A stretch of DNA of 13,622 bases from positions 1 to 13,622 of the forward strand of contig JASHZU010000282.1 in NCBI GenBank assembly GCA_030042375.1, written 5' to 3'. The translations under genes and the position numbers were made by a program. The stretch comes from Verrucomicrobiia bacterium (GTDB lineage: Bacteria > Verrucomicrobiota > Verrucomicrobiae > Limisphaerales > UBA11358). Within the stretch, counting starts at the first letter, position 1, and each line of letters begins with the position of its first letter. Below, in pieces: positions 7,915 to 13,366 of this stretch. The notes below the pieces were generated by a model. That model was not told the origin of the DNA and searched no databases. It worked only from the letters and a program-made list of their open reading frames with translations.

Positions 7915-8508
7915 TTACAACGCGGTCATGCCGAGGTTCTTGGCCTCAATTTTCAAGCCTTTATCCGAATAGATTTTTTGGTCGTTGGCCCAGACAAAAT
8001 CATTGCCCATGAGGATGATGCCGCCATGGGAATCGCCCAACACAGTCATGGTTTGGCCGGCGATCTGGATTTCCTGGCCGCTAAAGGTGACCAGGGACGA
8101 ACAATTTTTACCATCGCAAATGCGGACGTAAAGAGGCGGTGACGCGGGGACGGTATTATCCGACAGCAACAGATGCAAACCGGTTTTGTCTTCCACAATG
8201 GCGCGGATCTGGTTAGGGAACATAGCGAAAGTATCGTGAACGAGTTTGGCATTGGCCAAAATATCAGGTGAAGAAACGGCTTCCGTTTGCCCGCGCCAAT
8301 GGCCGAGGGCAAAGGCGATGAGAATGCATGCGCTGGTGCCAATGGCCCAGGCGAGTCGTGGAAACCAGACACGGCGCGGGGAGGAAAATTCGGCCGGCGG
8401 GCGATTTAACTGGCGGACGACCTGTTGGGGAAATTCCTCCCAGAACTCTTGAGGCGGCTCGGGAGTGCGGGCCTTTTTCAAAATGGAATCAATGTCCAAT
8501 TTTTTCAT
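7915..8508 (-). CDS. Probable membrane-bound anti-sigma factor (197 aa)
   Basis: The start is the ATG at 8506-8508. It overlaps the sigma-factor stop by 4 nt (ATGA) and has a good Shine-Dalgarno (AAAGGAG, 7 nt upstream), so translation is probably coupled to the sigma gene. Residues 1-48 are a charged cytoplasmic tail (LDIDSILKKARTPEPPQEFWEEF). A single membrane segment follows at about 51-69 (RLAWAIGTSACILIAFALGH). Residues about 75-197 should lie outside the membrane and look beta-rich (LHLLLSDN, LYVRICDGKNC, IQIAGQTMTVLG, GIILMGNDFVW), possibly a sensor. The ZAS-type HxxxCxxC motif is absent from the N-terminal tail; the only nearby cysteine (C61) is inside the membrane segment. The role is inferred from position after an ECF sigma gene and from topology, not from a recognised anti-sigma sequence. 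Presumably it holds the sigma factor until an envelope signal arrives. Confidence 0.75.
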   Translation of the reverse strand: MKKLDIDSILKKARTPEPPQEFWEEFPQQVVRQLNRPPAEFSSPRRVWFPRLAWAIGTSACILIAFALGHWRGQTEAVSSPDILANAKLVHDTFAMFPNQIRAIVEDKTGLHLLLSDNTVPASPPLYVRICDGKNCSSLVTFSGQEIQIAGQTMTVLGDSHGGIILMGNDFVWANDQKIYSDKGLKIEAKNLGMTAL

Positions 8509-9053
8509 AAAACAGCTCCTTTCAGCAAGCGTTTCAATTTTTGCCGGGCGGCGAAAACGCGCCATGAAACCGTCGCTTCGGTGCAATTTAAAATTTTTGC
8601 GGTTTCGGCATGGCTGCGGTTCTCGTAGACGGTGAGGACGATGGCGGCGCGTTGTTTAGGCGGAAGCCGGTCGAGGGCGCGCTGGACGCGCTGGGACAAT
8701 TCATCCGGGAAAGCGCCGGGGGAGTCGGTAACGGCGTTTTCAGCCCATTGGGAATGGACATGGCTGCGGCGGCCTTCGCGCGCGCGCCAGTTTAGGCTCA
8801 GATTCATGGCGATCTGGCAAAGCCAGGTTGAAAATTTGGATTCAGCGCGAAAGGAATTTAACTGGCGGAAGGCGCGCAGGAACGTTTCCTGCGCGAGGTC
8901 TTCCGCATCGGACAGCGAGCCGGTCATGCGAAATGCCAGGGCGAGAACCATTTTTTGATATTGTTTTATGAGCGCGGCAAAGGCATCGGGATCGCCGGCG
9001 AGGCTTTTCTTGATGCAAATAAGTTCGTCGTCCGGCGGGGCCATGCGCGCCAT
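8505..9053 (-). CDS. ECF (sigma-70 family, RpoE-like) RNA polymerase sigma factor (182 aa)
   Basis: This is a typical group 4 sigma factor. Region sigma-2 covers about residues 22-92: DPDAFAALIKQYQKMV, the core-binding/-10 helix DAEDLAQETFLRAFRQL (49-65), and FRAESKFSTWLCQIAMNLSLNWRR-type residues of 2.3/2.4 (68-93). After a linker, sigma-4 covers about 122-177: RALDRLPPKQRAAIVLTVYE, then a helix-turn-helix SHAETAKILNCTEATVSWRVFAARQKL (147-173) for -35 recognition. There is no C-terminal extension. Length is normal for the family. The start may be the ATG at 9051-9053 or the ATG three codons later at 9042-9044; neither has a Shine-Dalgarno. It heads the operon and overlaps the probable anti-sigma gene by 4 nt, so it most likely directs transcription of its own operon in response to an envelope cue. 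Confidence 0.95.
   Translation of the reverse strand: MARMAPPDDELICIKKSLAGDPDAFAALIKQYQKMVLALAFRMTGSLSDAEDLAQETFLRAFRQLNSFRAESKFSTWLCQIAMNLSLNWRAREGRRSHVHSQWAENAVTDSPGAFPDELSQRVQRALDRLPPKQRAAIVLTVYENRSHAETAKILNCTEATVSWRVFAARQKLKRLLKGAVL
8516..8522 (-). promoter_or_regulatory. Shine-Dalgarno of the anti-sigma gene
   Basis: On the minus strand AAAGGAG lies 7 nt before the ATG at 8506-8508, inside the last codons of the sigma gene. It fixes the anti-sigma start and is the only convincing Shine-Dalgarno in the operon. With the 4-nt ATGA overlap it would give balanced production of the sigma/anti-sigma pair. Confidence 0.7.
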
Positions 9054-9070
9054 TTTACTGAATCAGACCA

Positions 9071-9083
9071 TTGGTGGCACCAA
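9071..9083. promoter_or_regulatory. 13-bp perfect palindrome in the divergent sigma/PF04020 spacer
   Basis: TTGGTG-G-CACCAA is a perfect inverted repeat (6-bp arms, 1-bp centre). It lies 18 bp before the sigma-factor start, in the spacer between divergent genes. A weak -10-like TATAAA on the minus strand (9107-9112) would put this site in the early transcribed leader, a common place for a repressor operator. No -35 matching a known consensus was seen for that -10. A role as operator is inference. Confidence 0.35.
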
Positions 9084-9111
9084 GAGCTTTGAGAAATCGG
9101 AAAAATTTTAT

Positions 9112-9117
9112 AGGAGG
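9112..9117 (+). promoter_or_regulatory. Strong Shine-Dalgarno-like AGGAGG before the PF04020-type gene
   Basis: AGGAGG at 9112-9117 is a full anti-16S match. An in-frame TTG follows after only 2 nt (9120), which is unusually close. Other in-frame candidates are TTG at 9144 (with AAAAGGA 4 nt before it) and ATG at 9180. The site may therefore mark a longer protein that starts at 9120, or be coincidental. Confidence 0.4.
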
Positions 9118-9179
9118 TTTTGGCGGCCCAGGAAAAGGATTTCTTGTTTTTCAAGGTAAGCTGTCGCAAGTTCTGGGTG

Positions 9180-9620
9180 ATGCAGCCGGGACAAAAGAGA
9201 CTGCTCCACTTCCTGGGCAATTGGGTGATCAACACGCTGGCCGTGGCCGTAGCCGTGGCGATTTTGCGCGGGCATATCACTTACGAAAACTGGCAGTACC
9301 TGCTGCTGGCCACGCTGGTGCTGGGCCTGCTGAACGCGTTTGTGCGGCCCATCCTGATGTTCCTGGCGCTGCCGCTGGTGGTTTTTACGCTGGGGTTCTT
9401 CACGCTGGTCATCAACGCCGTGCTGCTGTATTTCGTCGGCGCGCTGATGCACCCGCATTTCCAGGTGGACAGTTTTCGCTTCGCGTTCCTGGGCGCGCTC
9501 ATCATCAGCATCGTATCCATCCTATTGAATATCGCGACGGGTATGGGCAATACGCGGGACCCGGCGCGTCGTGGTCCGCCGCCGAATAAAAAATCGGACG
9601 ACGACATCATTGATGTCTAG
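9180..9620 (+). CDS. Small integral membrane protein, phage holin 4_2-like superfamily (PF04020/DUF360) (146 aa)
   Basis: Four hydrophobic segments are visible, at about residues 12-29, 40-58, 61-88 and 100-120. The region LLNAFVRPILMFLALP followed by LVVFTLGFFTLVINAVLLYF is the hallmark of PF04020 (often annotated phage holin family, but mostly chromosomal and of unknown function). The C-terminal tail is hydrophilic and acidic (PPPNKKSDDDIIDV) and should be cytoplasmic. The ATG at 9180 is chosen because family members usually start about 10-15 residues before the first membrane helix. Starting at TTG 9120 would add 20 residues (AAQEKDFLFF...) and use the strong upstream AGGAGG, though at only 2 nt. 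The gene is divergent from the sigma operon and convergent with trmB (12 nt between stops). It looks like a stand-alone gene with no visible link to phage functions. Confidence 0.85.
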   Translation: MQPGQKRLLHFLGNWVINTLAVAVAVAILRGHITYENWQYLLLATLVLGLLNAFVRPILMFLALPLVVFTLGFFTLVINAVLLYFVGALMHPHFQVDSFRFAFLGALIISIVSILLNIATGMGNTRDPARRGPPPNKKSDDDIIDV

Positions 9621-9632
9621 ACGGGAGGCGGC

Positions 9633-10223
9633 TTACGAATTTAATTGGTAAGCAACGCGGCGGGTTTCGATGCCTTTCGCGCGAAAATCTTTTTCAAAAT
9701 CGGTAAGCAATTCTGCAAGGTCGCCGGGCGTTTCAATCTTTTGAAAGCGGGTGTCGGCGGCGAAGACTTCGTTCATCTGTAAAAAATAAGCTACGTCGTC
9801 GGTGCGCAGGAAAATCTTTCCAGCGGGCGTGAGGGCATTGGCAGCGAGGGCGGGGAAGCCGGGGCTGATGAGCCGGTTCTTGTGATGCCGTTTTTTAGGC
9901 CAGGGATCGGGAAAATAAATATGAATGGCGGCGGCGGAGCGCGGCGGCAGGAGGTATTGGAGAAAATAGGTGGATTCGATGCGCACGCCGCGGAGATTGG
10001 CAAGACCAGCGCGGCGGCCTTTACGATCGAGTTTGGAGATGCGGCCGAGGAGGCGCTCGACGCCGATGAAATTTCTTTCGGGATGGCGCTGGGCGAGTTC
10101 GACCAGAAAAGAAGCATCGCCGCAACCGAGTTCAACTTCCAGCGGCTGCGGCGATGGGAAAAGCTCTTTGAGCGCGAGCGGTTCTACGATGGAACGCAGT
10201 TCAACAACGAGATGGCGTTCCAC
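9633..10223 (-). CDS. trmB: tRNA (guanine-N7-)-methyltransferase TrmB (196 aa)
   Basis: The protein transfers a methyl group from S-adenosylmethionine to N7 of G46 in the tRNA variable loop. SAM-binding motif I is EVELGCGDASFL (29-40), with motif II NFIGVER (51-57). The family signature FPDPWPKKRHHKNRL (104-118) contains the residues that define TrmB. The C-terminal TDFEKDFRAKGIETRRVAYQL matches the usual tRNA-binding end. The start codon is GTG (10221-10223), 5 nt after the cytochrome stop, with no Shine-Dalgarno, which suggests coupling to that gene. At 196 residues it is a little shorter than the usual 210-240; the missing part is at the N-terminus, before motif I. Cytoplasmic. The assignment is firm; the exact start is less so. 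Confidence 0.94.
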   Translation of the reverse strand: MERHLVVELRSIVEPLALKELFPSPQPLEVELGCGDASFLVELAQRHPERNFIGVERLLGRISKLDRKGRRAGLANLRGVRIESTYFLQYLLPPRSAAAIHIYFPDPWPKKRHHKNRLISPGFPALAANALTPAGKIFLRTDDVAYFLQMNEVFAADTRFQKIETPGDLAELLTDFEKDFRAKGIETRRVAYQLNS

Positions 10224-10228
10224 CGGAA

Positions 10229-10645
10229 TTACTTGGCGCCCTGGTCAATCCAGGCGCGGATCAGGCCGATTTGGTCCGGCGTGAGGGGCTTGTTTTTTTT
10301 GCCCTTGGGCATAAAGGTATCCGGGTCATCGCCGATGTGCGCGACGGACAGGACGAGATCGCTGTGGGCGCTGTCGCCAACGGTGATGACGGGGCCATCT
10401 TTGCTGCCTTTGAGGGTCCCGGCGAGGCTATCGAGGGCGAGGCCGGCGCGGGGCTTTTTGGGGCCGGCGCTGCTATGGCAGGGCATGCAGCTGGCATTAA
10501 AAATGGGTTGAATATCGTTGGTGAAAGTCAGGCCGGTTTTGGTGGACGCGGGCGGCAGGGTGCCGGGCGCGGAATTGCCGTCCTGGGCAAGCGCAATGGC
10601 CAATCCAAAGGTGGCGGTTAAAGCGAGGGCGAGGATTAATTTCAT
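10229..10645 (-). CDS. Exported monoheme cytochrome c-like protein (138 aa)
   Basis: The start is the ATG at 10643-10645, which gives a signal peptide (MKLILALALTATFGLAIALA). Longer readings on this strand are non-leader and run antisense to the CbiX-like gene. A single heme-binding CMPCH motif lies at 53-57, preceded by FTNDIQPIFNASC, the typical opening of planctomycete/verrucomicrobial cytochrome c domains. The likely distal ligand is M112 in DTFMPKGKK. The final helix LTPDQIGLIRAWIDQGAK matches the end of the domain. The protein is expected in the periplasm as a small electron carrier or heme protein. No dehydrogenase or oxidase partner is adjacent: the next gene, 5 nt downstream, is trmB. 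Domain and export are clear, the redox partner is unknown. Confidence 0.88.
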   Translation of the reverse strand: MKLILALALTATFGLAIALAQDGNSAPGTLPPASTKTGLTFTNDIQPIFNASCMPCHSSAGPKKPRAGLALDSLAGTLKGSKDGPVITVGDSAHSDLVLSVAHIGDDPDTFMPKGKKNKPLTPDQIGLIRAWIDQGAK

Positions 10646-10712
10646 GGTTTTGATAGATTGATTTCCCGTATCGAGAGGTAAGACGCCTGATTTTGGGAAA
10701 AGTTTCAAGCAA

Positions 10713-10738
10713 AATCCACAAGTGCTGTGGATTCCACA
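10713..10738. promoter_or_regulatory. Three alternating TCCACA half-sites (overlapping inverted repeats)
   Basis: AATCCACA (10713-10720) and TGTGGATT (10726-10733) form a perfect 8-bp inverted repeat with a 5-nt centre. The second arm also pairs with the next copy as TGTGGA-T-TCCACA (10726-10738). A third pairing exists between CAAGT (10719-10723) and ACTTG (10739-10743). The cluster lies in the 106-bp spacer between the divergent cytochrome and CbiX-like genes, 13 bp before the chosen CbiX start. It could be a transcription-factor operator, or a pair of alternative hairpins in the CbiX leader. The core TCCACA resembles DnaA boxes (two mismatches to TTATCCACA), but nothing else suggests an origin. 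Confidence 0.5.
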
Positions 10739-10751
10739 ACTTGCGGGTGAC

Positions 10752-11621
10752 ATGGGTTTGCGACAAGCTGGCGGGGTGGGCAATGACGATTTTTCCGATG
10801 CGGTGCTGGTGGTGCTGGGCCATGGGACGACGTTGAATGAAAATTCCGCGGCGCCGGTCCGGCAGCATGTGGCGGAATTGCGCCGGCGCGCAATCTTCCG
10901 CGAGGTGCGGGAGGCGTTTTGGAAGCAGGAACCGCAAATCAAAACGGTGCTGGCGGAGGTTATCGCCGGGGCAGGGGCCTCGCGCATTTTTATCGCGCCG
11001 TTGTTTATCAGTGAGGGATATTTTGCGGGGCAGGTAATTCCGCGCGAGTTGGGGTTTGGAGGCGTTAATTCCACAGTGAAAACCGGCAACGTGGAAGTGA
11101 CTTATTGTGCGCCGGTGGGGACGCATGAGAGCATGACGAAGGTGATTTTGTCGCGGGCGGAGGAGGTGATGAAGCGCTTTCCGTTTCCGCGCGCGCCGAA
11201 GAACACCGAGACGACGCTTTTTATCGCCGGGCACGGGACGGAGAAGAATGAAAATTCGCGCAAGCCGGTGGAGCGGCAGGTGGAATTGATCCGGGCGCAG
11301 AAGATTTACGCGGACGTCCACGCGATTTTTCTGGAAGAAACGCCGAGGATTGGGGATTGCTATTCGCTGGCACGAACGAAAAACCTGGTAGTGGTGCCGT
11401 TTTTCATTAGCGACGGCCTGCACACGCAGGAAGACATCCCGGTGCTGCTGGGTGAGACGAAAAAAAATATCGCCCAACGACTGGCGGCGAGACAGCCGGT
11501 TTGGAGAAACCCGATGGAGCGCGAGGGGAAACTGGTTTGGTATTCAGCGGCGGTGGGAACGGAGCCGGGAATGGCCGAAGTGATTTTGGAGCGGGTGAAA
11601 GACGTGGCGATTAATCATTAA
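10752..11621 (+). CDS. Two-domain CbiX/SirB-like (sirohydrochlorin chelatase family) protein (289 aa)
   Basis: Two tandem CbiX-like domains are visible. Domain 1 (about 17-140) has AVLVVLGHGTTLNENSAAPV with H24, then RIFIAPLFISEGYFAGQVIP (78-97). Domain 2 (about 153-289) has TLFIAGHGTEKNENSRKPV with H161, then LVVVPFFISDGLHTQEDIP (212-230) with H224. In the family the first His and the His of the GxHxxxDIP loop bind and insert the metal. Domain 2 keeps both, while domain 1 has F91 in place of the second, so only the C-terminal half may be active. The ATG at 10752 is preferred over GTG 10722 because the longer form would run through a palindrome cluster. The Gfo/Idh gene follows after 5 nt, so they form a pair. 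No other siroheme or cobalamin gene is nearby, and the true substrate is uncertain. Confidence 0.82.
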   Translation: MGLRQAGGVGNDDFSDAVLVVLGHGTTLNENSAAPVRQHVAELRRRAIFREVREAFWKQEPQIKTVLAEVIAGAGASRIFIAPLFISEGYFAGQVIPRELGFGGVNSTVKTGNVEVTYCAPVGTHESMTKVILSRAEEVMKRFPFPRAPKNTETTLFIAGHGTEKNENSRKPVERQVELIRAQKIYADVHAIFLEETPRIGDCYSLARTKNLVVVPFFISDGLHTQEDIPVLLGETKKNIAQRLAARQPVWRNPMEREGKLVWYSAAVGTEPGMAEVILERVKDVAINH

Positions 11622-11626
11622 CAAAT

Positions 11627-12676
11627 ATGAAAAAAATTCGTTTTGGATTTCTGAGCACGGCGAACATCGGCCGTAAAAATTGGAAGTCGATTTATTACAG
11701 CGGCAATTCGGTGGTGTCGGCGGTGGCGAGCCGCGACGTGGCGCACAGTCGAAAGTTTATTAAGGAGATGCAGGCGGAAGCGCCGTTTGACGACGTGCCG
11801 GAGGCATTGGGCAGTTACGAGGAGTTGATTGAATCGCCCAGCGTGGACGCGATCTATTTTCCGCTGCCGACGGGCATGCGGAAGGAATGGGTGTTGCGGG
11901 CGGCGGCGGCGGGCAAGCACGTGCTTTGCGAGAAACCGTGCGGCGCGGACGCGGCGGAGGTGCGGGAAATGATTGCGGCCTGCAAAAAAAATCGCGTGCA
12001 GTTCATGGATGGGGTGATGTTCATGCACAATCCGCGCATGAAACGGCTGCGGCAAGTTTTGGACGATGGCAAAAGCATCGGGACGATCAAGCGCATCTCG
12101 ACGAATTTCAGTTTTCGCATGGACGAAAAGGCGTTTGGCTCGAACATCCGCGTCAACAGCGAGCTGGAACCGGCGGGCTGCGTGGGCGATTTGGGCTGGT
12201 ATAATATCCGGTTTGCGCTGTGGGCGATGAACTGGAAGATGCCGCGTGAAGTACGCGGGCATATGCTGGCGGAGCGCCGGGCGAATAAAAATCTCGCGCC
12301 AGTGCCGGTGGAGTTTTCGGCAGAATTGATTTTTGATGAGCAGAGTTCGGCAGGCTTTTATTGCACGTTCCTCGCGGAATACCAGAACTGGGTGCATGTG
12401 AGCGGCACGCGCGGCACATTGGTGGTGCCGGATTTTGTGCATTCGCCAAACGAACATGACCCCGCGTTTGAATTGAACCAAAAAGAAGTGCGCGTGAAGG
12501 GCTGCAAATGCCACGGACGGCATAACAACAGCCATGAGTTCGCGCAGTACGTCAATATGATGCGGAATTTCTCCAATCAAATCCGATCGGGCAAACTGAA
12601 TGAGGACTGGCCGATGTGGGCGCTGAAGACGCAGCAAGTGCTGGATGAGTGCCTGCGGACCGCGAGGACGCGGTAG
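11627..12676 (+). CDS. Gfo/Idh/MocA family NAD(P)-dependent oxidoreductase (349 aa)
   Basis: The N-terminal Rossmann half (about 1-125) starts KIRFGFLSTANIGRKN (3-18), close to the opening of dihydrodiol and D-xylose dehydrogenases. It continues with DAIYFPLPTGMRKEWVLRAAAAGKHVLCEKPCG, where EKPCG (102-106) carries the conserved Lys. The C-terminal half (about 126-349) includes FMDGVMFMHNPRMKRL (126-141) and the substrate-site block GCVGDLGWYNIRFAL (184-198). A closing helix DEDWP-type segment (LNEDWPMWALKTQQVLDEC) follows. Length is normal. An odd insert, GCKCHGRHNNSHEF, near residues 290-303 is rich in Cys and His. The cytosolic enzyme probably oxidises or reduces a sugar or polyol; the substrate cannot be read from sequence. 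It lies 5 nt after the CbiX-like gene and converges on the next gene with 6 nt between stops. Confidence 0.92.
   Translation: MKKIRFGFLSTANIGRKNWKSIYYSGNSVVSAVASRDVAHSRKFIKEMQAEAPFDDVPEALGSYEELIESPSVDAIYFPLPTGMRKEWVLRAAAAGKHVLCEKPCGADAAEVREMIAACKKNRVQFMDGVMFMHNPRMKRLRQVLDDGKSIGTIKRISTNFSFRMDEKAFGSNIRVNSELEPAGCVGDLGWYNIRFALWAMNWKMPREVRGHMLAERRANKNLAPVPVEFSAELIFDEQSSAGFYCTFLAEYQNWVHVSGTRGTLVVPDFVHSPNEHDPAFELNQKEVRVKGCKCHGRHNNSHEFAQYVNMMRNFSNQIRSGKLNEDWPMWALKTQQVLDECLRTARTR
12659..12674 (+). terminator. Weak candidate hairpin at the end of the Gfo/Idh gene
   Basis: A-CCGCG-AGGA-CGCGG-T gives a 6-bp, GC-rich stem with a 4-nt loop that ends on the stop codon. It is followed by GTTGGAATTATTTCTT, which is only loosely T-rich. 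It may help terminate the plus-strand pair before the convergent gene. The lack of a clean U-tract makes this tentative. Confidence 0.25.
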
Positions 12677-12682
12677 TTGGAA

Positions 12683-13291
12683 TTATTTCTTCGTCAGACG
12701 ATACTCATCGTGCAATCCGATTCCATCGAAGATTAAAGGGGTGCATTTTTCAATCCTCGCCTCCCGGGTTTGAGATTGTTTGGGCGCGGAAAAATAAAGG
12801 AGGTATCCTCTTTGCCGCCCCGGGGTCAAGGCCTCAAAAGCCGTTTTCAGGGCAGGGTTTTCGCGCAGTTTTTTTTGAAGCTCTTCCGGCATGGAGAATT
12901 CAGATGTTTTTTTATAGGTTATCTGTAAACCAGCCTTTTCCGCTTCGATGGCCTCTTTGATATAGGCTTTCATGACGGGAGCTATTTTGACGATTTGTTG
13001 CACATTCGTGAACCGAACCTGTCGTGCGGCCTGCACATTCTCGGTTTGCTGGATGAGGATGCGCTTAGCGTCCTTAAACAAAGCGCCTTTGGTAAAAAGA
13101 ATGGCGCAATATTCTTTAAATCCGTGGATTAAAACGATGTTGGCTTCCTGGAAGGTATAACAAGGCTTGCCCCATTTCAGTTCTTCGGTCAGCCCGCAGT
13201 CGAGAATGATGCTGCGCAGTTTCTTAAATTCCTCTTTCCATTTTTCTTCTTCCCTCAGAAAAGCGTCAACTTTGGGATTCGTCTTTGTCAT
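12683..13291 (-). CDS. YdeI/OmdA-family protein (DUF1801-like N-terminus) (202 aa)
   Basis: The start is the ATG at 13289-13291; reading further up would run into non-coding heptamer repeats. Residues about 5-110 match the DUF1801/YdhG-like fold: NPKVDAFLREEEKWKEEFKKLRSIIL, TEELKWGKPCYTF (35-47) and VLIHGFKEYCAILFTKGALFKD (53-74). Residues about 134-190 match the OmdA (bacteriocin-protection/YdeI) C-terminal domain: MPEELQKKLRENPALKTAFEALTPGRQRGYLLYF, then IEKCTPLIFDG. This two-domain layout is common in many bacteria as a small cytoplasmic protein. Its role is poorly known; reported links are to iron chaperoning and peptide tolerance. It has no Shine-Dalgarno. A candidate promoter lies so close that the transcript could be leaderless. 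It converges with the Gfo/Idh gene and diverges from tyrA, so it is probably monocistronic. Confidence 0.88.
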   Translation of the reverse strand: MTKTNPKVDAFLREEEKWKEEFKKLRSIILDCGLTEELKWGKPCYTFQEANIVLIHGFKEYCAILFTKGALFKDAKRILIQQTENVQAARQVRFTNVQQIVKIAPVMKAYIKEAIEAEKAGLQITYKKTSEFSMPEELQKKLRENPALKTAFEALTPGRQRGYLLYFSAPKQSQTREARIEKCTPLIFDGIGLHDEYRLTKK

Positions 13292-13298
13292 GATAGTT

Positions 13299-13326
13299 AT
13301 TTTAATTTGTCGGCGGCGGCTGGCAA
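13299..13326 (-). promoter_or_regulatory. Candidate sigma-70 promoter giving a (near-)leaderless YdeI-family transcript
   Basis: On the minus strand, TTGCCA (13321-13326; 5 of 6 to TTGACA) and TAAAAT (13299-13304; 5 of 6 to TATAAT) are spaced by 16 nt. The expected start site, about 7 nt downstream of the -10, falls at or next to the ATG at 13291. That fits the absence of a Shine-Dalgarno. It is a pattern match only; chance hits of this quality occur. Confidence 0.35.
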
Positions 13327-13347
13327 TGGGATAAGCGCGGATTTTAA

Positions 13348-13366
13348 ATTTCGGATTTCGGATTTC
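13348..13366. repeat. ATTTCGG heptamer tandem repeat (2.7 copies)
   Basis: ATTTCGG-ATTTCGG-ATTTC lies in the 99-bp divergent spacer between the YdeI-family gene and tyrA, flanked by related AT-rich text (GGATTTT just before). Read on the minus strand it gives the peptide EIRNPKFKIR, a type of spurious translation seen at such repeats in Verrucomicrobia and Planctomycetes genomes (recollection, not checked). It is short and may be a remnant of a longer array. Confidence 0.5.

Noticed and set aside
9603..9617. GACATCA-T-TGATGTC perfect palindrome as a terminator or operator
   Set aside because: It encodes the last codons (DDIIDV) of the membrane protein, has a 1-nt centre and no T-tract; coding coincidence is more likely.
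9180..9620. Prophage remnant, on the basis of the phage-holin family name
   Set aside because: PF04020 proteins are common chromosomal membrane proteins; no other phage gene is present.
9631..9653. GCTTAC...GTAAGC dyad between the convergent PF04020-type and trmB genes as a bidirectional terminator
   Set aside because: The stem is only 6 bp with an AT-rich 11-nt interior and no T-run on either side; it also overlaps the trmB coding end.
9882..10511. Plus-strand open frame of about 209 codons across trmB and the cytochrome gene
   Set aside because: It is antisense to two genes with firm motifs (FPDPWPKKRHHKNR and CMPCH); composition is shadow-like.
10711..10738. TCCACA cluster as DnaA boxes/replication origin
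   Set aside because: Each copy has at least two mismatches to TTATCCACA. There is no AT-rich unwinding element and no dnaA, dnaN or parAB nearby.
10497..11477. Long open frame on the minus strand opposite the CbiX-like gene (about 326 codons, His/Arg-rich)
   Set aside because: The plus strand carries a recognisable two-domain protein; the antisense frame has skewed His, Arg and Pro content and no family pattern. It is a shadow of GC-rich coding DNA.
11618..12637. Long open frame on the minus strand opposite the Gfo/Idh gene (about 339 codons)
   Set aside because: The Gfo/Idh signature on the plus strand is clear. The antisense peptide is rich in His, Arg and Ala without motifs.
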